From Lentisalinibacter orientalis (GTDB taxonomy: Bacteria; Pseudomonadota; Gammaproteobacteria; Steroidobacterales; Woeseiaceae): 64,000 nt of DNA. The stretch lies in NCBI RefSeq assembly GCF_040706535.1, contig NZ_JAPDRJ010000001.1, positions 310,001-374,000 of the forward strand. Direction: 5' to 3'. Shown here piece by piece: positions 59,015-64,000 of the stretch (position 1 is its first letter; every line of letters begins with the position of its first letter). The notes below the pieces were generated by a model, which did no database searches, was not told where the DNA came from, and saw nothing but the letters and a program-made list of their open reading frames with translations. The position numbers and the translations under genes were made by a program.

Positions 59015-59902
59015 ATGTCCAACCTGTATCAGAGAAAACTCTCTCTGGCCGGAATCAACGTAGCGAACTGGTCGGAGGCCGAACTGCAGGAACTCGTGCG
59101 CGGCATCCTCGAGCAGAAGATCCACGGCCTGTCGTTCAGCCCCTACTTCGAGGGGCAGGGGCCCGGCACGAAGGTCGGCGAAGACCAGATCCGCGAACGG
59201 CTGGCGATCATCGCGCCGTACACGAGGTGGATCCGCACCTTCTCCTGCACCGACGGCAACGAGCGGATCCCGGCGATCGCCCGGGAGTTCGGCCTGCGCA
59301 CGATGGTGGGGGCCTGGCTCGACGGCGACCTGGAGAAGAACGAGGTCGAACTCGCCAACGCGATCGGTATCGCGAGCGCGGGCCACGCCGACATCCTGGG
59401 GATCGGCAACGAGGTGCTGCTGCGCGGCGAACTGACCGAGGACCAGCTCATCGCCTATCTCGAGCGGGTGAAGGCCGCGGTGCCGGAGATCGACGTGGGC
59501 TATGTCGACGCCTACTTCGAGTTCGAGGACCATCCCCGGCTGGCGGCCGCGTGCGACGTGATACTGGCCAACTGCTATCCGTTCTGGGAGGGCTGCCCGG
59601 CCGAGTACGCGCTCCTGTACATGAAGGAGATGTACCGGCGTGCGCTGCGCGCCGGCGACGGCAAGCGGGTGATCGTGAGCGAGACCGGCTGGCCGAATAT
59701 CGGCACGGCGACCGGCGGCGCCGTGCCCTCCCGGGAGAACGCCATCAAGTACTTCATCGACACCTGCCGCTGGGCGGAGGAAGACGGCATCGAAGTCTTC
59801 TGGTTCTCCAGTTTCGACGAAGCCTGGAAGGTGGACTCCGAAGGCGACGTCGGCGCCTACTGGGGACTGTGGGACAAGGACGGGAACCCCAAGTATGTTT
59901 GA
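59015..59902 (+). CDS. GH17-family beta-1,3-glucan-active enzyme, first copy
   Basis: TIM-barrel protein of 295 aa without signal peptide. The GH17 residues are present: acid/base Glu133 in LGIGNEVLLRG and nucleophile Glu223 in VSETGWPN; WFSSFDEAWK closes the barrel. GH17 enzymes hydrolyse or transglycosylate beta-1,3-glucans. A cytoplasmic location suggests it trims imported oligosaccharides for the phosphorylase. It begins 17 nt after the phosphorylase gene and overlaps the second GH17 gene by 8 nt. Confidence 0.9.
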   Translation: MSNLYQRKLSLAGINVANWSEAELQELVRGILEQKIHGLSFSPYFEGQGPGTKVGEDQIRERLAIIAPYTRWIRTFSCTDGNERIPAIAREFGLRTMVGAWLDGDLEKNEVELANAIGIASAGHADILGIGNEVLLRGELTEDQLIAYLERVKAAVPEIDVGYVDAYFEFEDHPRLAAACDVILANCYPFWEGCPAEYALLYMKEMYRRALRAGDGKRVIVSETGWPNIGTATGGAVPSRENAIKYFIDTCRWAEEDGIEVFWFSSFDEAWKVDSEGDVGAYWGLWDKDGNPKYV

Positions 59903-60896
59903 CAGACTGAAGACACTCATGGCCGACCCGTCGGGCCGCCGGCTCGCCCACGGCAATGCGATCTGCTATTCCGGCTACCGGGAAGGCCAGAGCCCGATCG
60001 AGCGGATCTATCCGTCCTACGAGCAGATCCGCGAAGACCTGCTGATACTGCAGCGCAACTGGAGATTTCTGCGTCTGTACGACTGCAGCCCGCACGCGGA
60101 GACCGTGCTGCAGGTCATCCGCGACGAGGGGCTCGACTTCCACATCATGCTCGGACTCGACATGGCGGCGGAGATGAGCAATCCCCATTGCCCGTGGGGG
60201 GCGGAATTCGACGACGAGACGCTCGCCGCCAACCGCCGCGGCAACGAGCAGGAGCTGGAGCGCCTGGTCGCGCTGTCGAAGGAGTATCGCGACAGCGTCC
60301 TCGCGGTTTCGGTCGGCAACGAGGCCAGCGTGGAGTGGACCGACCACATGGTGCCAGTGGACCGCCTCGTCGAGTACGCCTCGGCGGTGGGCAGCCGCAT
60401 CGAGCAGCCGGTGACGTTCTGCGAGAACTACGTGCCGTGGACCTACAAGCTGGAGCCGCTGGCGGAGGCCCTGGACTTCATCGCCGTGCACACCTACCCC
60501 GCCTGGGAGTACCGCTCCATCCACGACGCGCTGGAATACACGAAGCAGAACTACCACTCGGTGACCGATCACTATCCCGGCAAGCCGGTGGTGATCACCG
60601 AGGCCGGCTGGCCGACGGCGGCAAACGGCCGGGGCATCGACCCGCACAACGCTTCGGAGGAGCTGCAGGCCAGCTACTACGAGCAGCTGATCGAATGGAC
60701 CACCGAAGAGGAGATTCTCGCCTTCGTCTTCGAGGCCTTCGACGAGCCGTGGAAGGGCTCGCCGGACCCGCTGGAACCGGAGAAGCACTGGGGGCTCTTC
60801 ACCGTCGAGCGCACGCCGAAACGGGTCATGCAGACGCAGTTCGCCGACCTGGCGCGCGACGCCGGGGGAGATGTGGGCAGGGCTGCCAGCCGCTGA
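59895..60896 (+). CDS. GH17-family beta-1,3-glucan-active enzyme, second copy
   Basis: TIM-barrel protein of 333 aa, also without signal peptide. Catalytic residues are Glu143 (VSVGNEASVEW) and Glu236 (VITEAGWPT); FEAFDEPWKGSP is the late barrel motif. It differs from the first copy along most of its length, so the two are old paralogues with separate specificities, perhaps one hydrolase and one transglycosylase. It is the last structural gene before the LacI-type regulator, which starts 42 nt later. Confidence 0.9.
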   Translation: MFDRLKTLMADPSGRRLAHGNAICYSGYREGQSPIERIYPSYEQIREDLLILQRNWRFLRLYDCSPHAETVLQVIRDEGLDFHIMLGLDMAAEMSNPHCPWGAEFDDETLAANRRGNEQELERLVALSKEYRDSVLAVSVGNEASVEWTDHMVPVDRLVEYASAVGSRIEQPVTFCENYVPWTYKLEPLAEALDFIAVHTYPAWEYRSIHDALEYTKQNYHSVTDHYPGKPVVITEAGWPTAANGRGIDPHNASEELQASYYEQLIEWTTEEEILAFVFEAFDEPWKGSPDPLEPEKHWGLFTVERTPKRVMQTQFADLARDAGGDVGRAASR

Positions 60897-60938
60897 TCGG
60901 CCCCTGTCGGGACGACACCAGGGAGCCGCGCAAACCTG

Positions 60939-61973
60939 ATGCCGAGAGCCACCATAGACGACGTCGCCGAACTGGCCGGCGTCTCCATCAAGACGGTATC
61001 GCGGGTGGTCAACTGCGAACCCAACGTCCGCCAGTCGACCCGCGAGAAGGTCGATCTGGCGATCGAGCAGCTCAATTACCGCCCCAACCTCTCCGCCCGC
61101 AGCCTGGCCAGCCAGCGTTCCCGGCTGATCGTACTGGTCTACGACGACCCCGCCGCCTACGAGGCCCCCAGTGCCGGCTACGTCATACGGCTGCAGGAGG
61201 GGGCGTTGCGTGCCTGCCGAACCGCCAATTACGAACTGCTGATCCATCCCTGCGACCTCCGTCGCAAGGACGTACGGAGAGAACTCGGCTCGCTCATCGA
61301 ACAGACCCAGCCGGACGGCGTCGTGCTGGCGGCGCCGCTGTCGAACATGCCTCGCATCGTCGCTGCCATCGCCGCCACGGGCAGCCGCTTCGTGCGCCTC
61401 TCGCCGGGCGGCCGCAGCCACGAGGAACTGTGCATCGCCACCGACGACCGGGAGATCAGCGCGGAGATGACCCGCTATCTCGCCTCGCTGGGACACCGGA
61501 GAATCGCTTTCATCGCCGGCGACCGCCGCCACAAGGCGGTGGCCAGAAGGCTGCCGGGATACCGGGACGGCCTCGCCGGGTGCGGTCTCGAATATTCCGG
61601 GGAGCTGGTCATGCAGGGCGACAACTCGATCGAGTCGGGAGAGGCTGCGGCGGAGCGGCTGCTGGCGCTGGCCGATCCGCCCACCGCGATCTTCGCGGCC
61701 AACGACGACATGGCGGCGGGCGTCATCCGCGTGGCCTATCGACTGGGGCTCGACGTTCCCGGGCGCCTGTCGGTGGCGGGCTTCGACGACAGCGCGCTCG
61801 CCCGGCTGGTCTATCCCGCGCTCACGACCATCCGCCAGCCGTTGTCGAAGATGGCGGAGCGGGCCACGCTCGAGCTGATCGACGGCTTCGGCAAGCCGGA
61901 GCCGGAGCCTGCTACGGTGGTGATCCCGTCGACGCTGCAGATCCGCGAGTCGACCGGTCCGGCACCGTCCTGA
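60939..61973 (+). CDS. LacI-family transcriptional regulator
   Basis: Protein of 344 aa. The N-terminal helix-turn-helix reads TIDDVAELAGVSIKTVSRVV, followed by the hinge helix (NYRPNLSARSLASQRS) and a periplasmic-binding-protein-like sensor domain with AIFAANDDMAAGVIRVAYRL and VSVAGFDDS-type VAGFDDSALARLVYPALTT. It probably represses the locus by binding TGACAGCGCTGTCA on the promoter at 54592-54620 and releases it when a beta-glucan breakdown product binds. As part of the same gene row it would be autoregulated. Confidence 0.92.
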   Translation: MPRATIDDVAELAGVSIKTVSRVVNCEPNVRQSTREKVDLAIEQLNYRPNLSARSLASQRSRLIVLVYDDPAAYEAPSAGYVIRLQEGALRACRTANYELLIHPCDLRRKDVRRELGSLIEQTQPDGVVLAAPLSNMPRIVAAIAATGSRFVRLSPGGRSHEELCIATDDREISAEMTRYLASLGHRRIAFIAGDRRHKAVARRLPGYRDGLAGCGLEYSGELVMQGDNSIESGEAAAERLLALADPPTAIFAANDDMAAGVIRVAYRLGLDVPGRLSVAGFDDSALARLVYPALTTIRQPLSKMAERATLELIDGFGKPEPEPATVVIPSTLQIRESTGPAPS

Positions 61974-62015
61974 GAGCAGGCCCTACGGCAGTCCCGAACG
62001 GTCTGCGGGACGGCG

Positions 62016-63800
62016 TCAGCGGACGTAGCGGATGCCGTCGAGGTAGACCGTCACCGGTGTGGCGCGGCCGATGACCGTGACCACGAATCCCGTCTTGATG
62101 CTCGAGAGGTCCGCTCCCTTCAGCGGTACCGTGTAGCGCCGCCATTCCCGGGTCAGCACGATGTCGTCCACCTTGCGGATGGCGGAATCGGGATGTGCCT
62201 TGTCCTGCTCGAGCAGGCCGACGCCGAAGCTCACCTTCTCGCCGCCGTACTCTCCCCGGGCCCAGATCTCCAGCTCTGCGGCGCCGCGGAGGTCGTAACC
62301 CCCTTCCCGGTCGCCCCAGTTGTTCGGCGGATGCTGCCAGGCGACACCCACCCAGCCGAACGGCTTCTCGAAGCGCAGGCGGATGCTGTGCGCGCCGTCG
62401 CGAACCTCGTTGGCGTACTCGCCGTCCAGTGTCAGGTGATCGATGTCGCCCATCCAGCCCGAGGGGACCCAGGGCATCCCCTCGAGACCGTCGTCGTATA
62501 CCGGGAACGGCAGGGGCATGCGTGCCTCACCCTCGACGAGGAGCGGCACGTTGGCGGTGGCCGCATGGCCCGCCTCGTCGTAGGCGTACAGAAACAGGCG
62601 ATAGGGTCCCGGCTGCTCGGGCATACGCACTCTCGCGCCCTCGACATCCCCTGTCTCGACGGCGCCTTCGACCGCAGGCATGTCGGGCCGGAAATCGCCG
62701 CCGGTCAGGTACTCGGACGACTCGGGGCGCAGCTCCCAGCGGGTACGGATCGCTCCGCCTTCCGGATCCTCCACGGACGCGCGGACCTCGACGGTGGCGC
62801 CCGGTTCGACGCGTGTGGAGCCGACGACCGCTAGCGGTGCCGCCCGCGGTGCCAGGTCATCCGGCGGCTCACCCGACCAGATCCCGGTCAGGGCATCCAC
62901 CGCCGCCGTCTTCGCGCCGTCCTCGAGGAACATGCCGAACCAGGTGCCGGTGGCCTCCATCTTGTGGCCCCACAGGAAGGCATAGCCGCCCAGCGCCAGG
63001 CCGGGCGCCGCCGCGATGCCCCGCTCCCAGGTCTCGCGGTAGGACACTGCCTTCTCCGCACTGGTCTGCTCCAGCGGAGCGCCCCATCCGGTTTTGGGCA
63101 TCTCCCAGGGTCCTACGGGGCCGAACTCGGTCAGGACGAAAGGCTTGGTCGCGCCACCCTCGCGCAGCAGCCCGGGCACCAGCGGCGCCCCACCGTAGGC
63201 GTTGACGCCATGGATGTCGATGGCGGGGCTGCGCCGGTGGACCCATTCGATACGCTCGCCGTGGACGAACGTGGTGACCGTCATGGTCGGATGGTGGGGG
63301 TCCAGCTGCTTGACCATGGCGGCGACGTCGTTCACGGCCATCCAGACGGCCGGATCGTCGCCTTCGTCGAAACCCTCCATCTCGTTGCCGATCCCCCAGA
63401 GGAGGACGGCCGGATGATCCTTGTAGCGGAGTACGGTCCGGCGCACGCGTTCGCGCTGCTCGGCCACCTGCTCAGGGTCGTCGTAGTCGAAGCCGTGGCG
63501 CTCGTGGCCCAGCCAGATACCGACGGTCACCGTAAGGCCGAGCGCATGCGCCTCATCGAGCAGGGGCTCGAGATTGTCGGCGCCCCAGGTGCGCACCGAG
63601 TTGGCGCCGGCCGCCGCCAGCAGCTCCAGCGAGTGATCGCCGCCGGCGCCGCGGATGAAATACGGCTCGCCGCCGCGCAACAGCTCCCAGCCTTGCTCGG
63701 TCTGCCGCAGCTCGACAGGAACGGCTTCCCCCATGACCGGCTTCCAGAAAAGGAAAGGCCCCGCGATCAGCAGGGCCTTTATGAGGCCTCTTCCGCGCAC
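62016..63800 (-). CDS. Exported GH2-like TIM-barrel glycoside hydrolase with C-terminal sugar-binding-type domain
   Basis: Protein of 594 aa. A signal-like N-terminus (ALLIAGPFLFWKPVMGEA) is followed by a clan GH-A barrel with LLWGIGNEMEGFDEG (acid/base Glu) and VLTEFGPVGPW (nucleophile Glu). A beta-sandwich comes next (PLAVVGSTRVEPGATVEVRA), and the last 150 residues look like a carbohydrate-binding jelly roll (YDLRGAAELEIWARGEYGG). It could be an exo- or endo-glucanase acting outside the cytoplasm; GH2, GH5-like and GH158 assignments are all possible. GTG start. It converges on the LacI-type gene and follows, 12 nt downstream, a gene cut by the window edge. Confidence 0.82.
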   Translation of the reverse strand: MRGRGLIKALLIAGPFLFWKPVMGEAVPVELRQTEQGWELLRGGEPYFIRGAGGDHSLELLAAAGANSVRTWGADNLEPLLDEAHALGLTVTVGIWLGHERHGFDYDDPEQVAEQRERVRRTVLRYKDHPAVLLWGIGNEMEGFDEGDDPAVWMAVNDVAAMVKQLDPHHPTMTVTTFVHGERIEWVHRRSPAIDIHGVNAYGGAPLVPGLLREGGATKPFVLTEFGPVGPWEMPKTGWGAPLEQTSAEKAVSYRETWERGIAAAPGLALGGYAFLWGHKMEATGTWFGMFLEDGAKTAAVDALTGIWSGEPPDDLAPRAAPLAVVGSTRVEPGATVEVRASVEDPEGGAIRTRWELRPESSEYLTGGDFRPDMPAVEGAVETGDVEGARVRMPEQPGPYRLFLYAYDEAGHAATANVPLLVEGEARMPLPFPVYDDGLEGMPWVPSGWMGDIDHLTLDGEYANEVRDGAHSIRLRFEKPFGWVGVAWQHPPNNWGDREGGYDLRGAAELEIWARGEYGGEKVSFGVGLLEQDKAHPDSAIRKVDDIVLTREWRRYTVPLKGADLSSIKTGFVVTVIGRATPVTVYLDGIRYVR

Positions 63801-63812
63801 CTCGCGCCCCGG

Positions 63813-64000
63813 TCAGCCCTCGTTGACTGACACCACCCCGTTGTCGAAGTTGGGCGGCGTGGCAGGCTGATACGAATAGCCCCAGTCGAGCAGAAGCTCG
63901 AGCACGAGGATAGGATCGCCCGGGACCAGACGCCGGAACCCCGTGGCCTCCGTTCGGTACAGGGCGTCGGCCGTGAGTTCGTTGAGCGGTATCGAGAACG
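63813..64000 (-). CDS. C-terminal end of a gene cut by the window edge
   Basis: About 61 codons of an open frame ending TGA at 63813, continuing past the window end. The visible part (SIPLNELTADALYRTEATGF, RLVPGDPILVLELLLDWGYS) is not recognised. It lies directly upstream of the GH2-like gene on the same strand with a 12-nt gap, so the two probably form an operon and the product may belong to the glucan locus. Confidence 0.55.
   Translation of the reverse strand, partial: FSIPLNELTADALYRTEATGFRRLVPGDPILVLELLLDWGYSYQPATPPNFDNGVVSVNEG

Overview
This window is a continuous stretch of a high-G+C (about two thirds by eye) bacterial chromosome, densely coded, with many 4-14 nt gene overlaps and frequent GTG/TTG starts. 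The gene families (YgbA, flavodoxin-type HemG, FNR-like regulator, patatin-porin PlpD, NlpE/META lipoprotein, Mrp-like antiporter, JDVT-CTERM sorting) point to a gammaproteobacterium, perhaps Chromatiales/Ectothiorhodospiraceae-like. That placement is an inference. No tRNA, rRNA, CRISPR array, prophage or transposase gene was recognised.

Layout. (1) 0-5 kb: a REP pair, then a compact anaerobic CO dehydrogenase operon, cooF-cooS-cooC plus an FAD/NAD(P) oxidoreductase. It has no energy-converting hydrogenase. The CODH carries a CX2C D-cluster motif and CooC has a Cys/His-rich N-terminal tail. (2) 5-10 kb: an ectonucleotide phosphodiesterase bracketed by two related inverted-repeat elements, an octaheme tetrathionate-reductase-family lipoprotein and an MscS channel. 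(3) 10-16 kb: an uncharacterised neighbourhood with a papain-signature protein translationally coupled to a histone-deacetylase-like amidohydrolase, a divergent protein of unknown function, a convergent ATP-grasp protein and a lone ectoine-synthase-like cupin. (4) 16-32 kb: mostly envelope and stress functions: NlpE/META lipoprotein, DUF4920, a second MscS channel, SelO, a thioredoxin-CcdA fusion, hemolysin III, an AsmA-like protein, a YgbA protein with a six-fold repeat insertion, a very large BNR/VPS10-like propeller protein, an opine-dehydrogenase-like enzyme and a patatin/Omp85 protein.

(5) 32.4-41.1 kb: nine overlapping genes for an Mrp/Mbh-like cation/proton antiporter (E, F, G, MbhD, B, C and four ND4/ND5-like pumps). 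(6) 41-45 kb: iron alcohol dehydrogenase, exported MsrB-MsrA, HemG and an FNR-like regulator whose stop codon lies inside a perfect CRP-type palindrome. (7) 45-50 kb: a JDVT-CTERM anchored surface protein facing its probable intramembrane protease MrtJ, then a YVTN propeller and an ECF sigma factor. (8) 50-54.5 kb: exported proteins of unknown role, a His-rich metal-binding repeat protein, a pirin and a SHOCT protein.

(9) 54.6-64 kb: a beta-glucan utilisation locus. A LacI-type operator sits directly on the -35 box of a promoter that would drive a CBM9 protein, a giant GH94-like (GH149/GH161-type) phosphorylase and two tandem GH17 enzymes. The LacI regulator follows, then an opposing exported GH2-like hydrolase and the end of a further gene cut by the window edge. 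The expected pathway is external cleavage or binding of a beta-1,3-glucan, uptake by a system not in view, and cytoplasmic phosphorolysis to glucose-1-phosphate.
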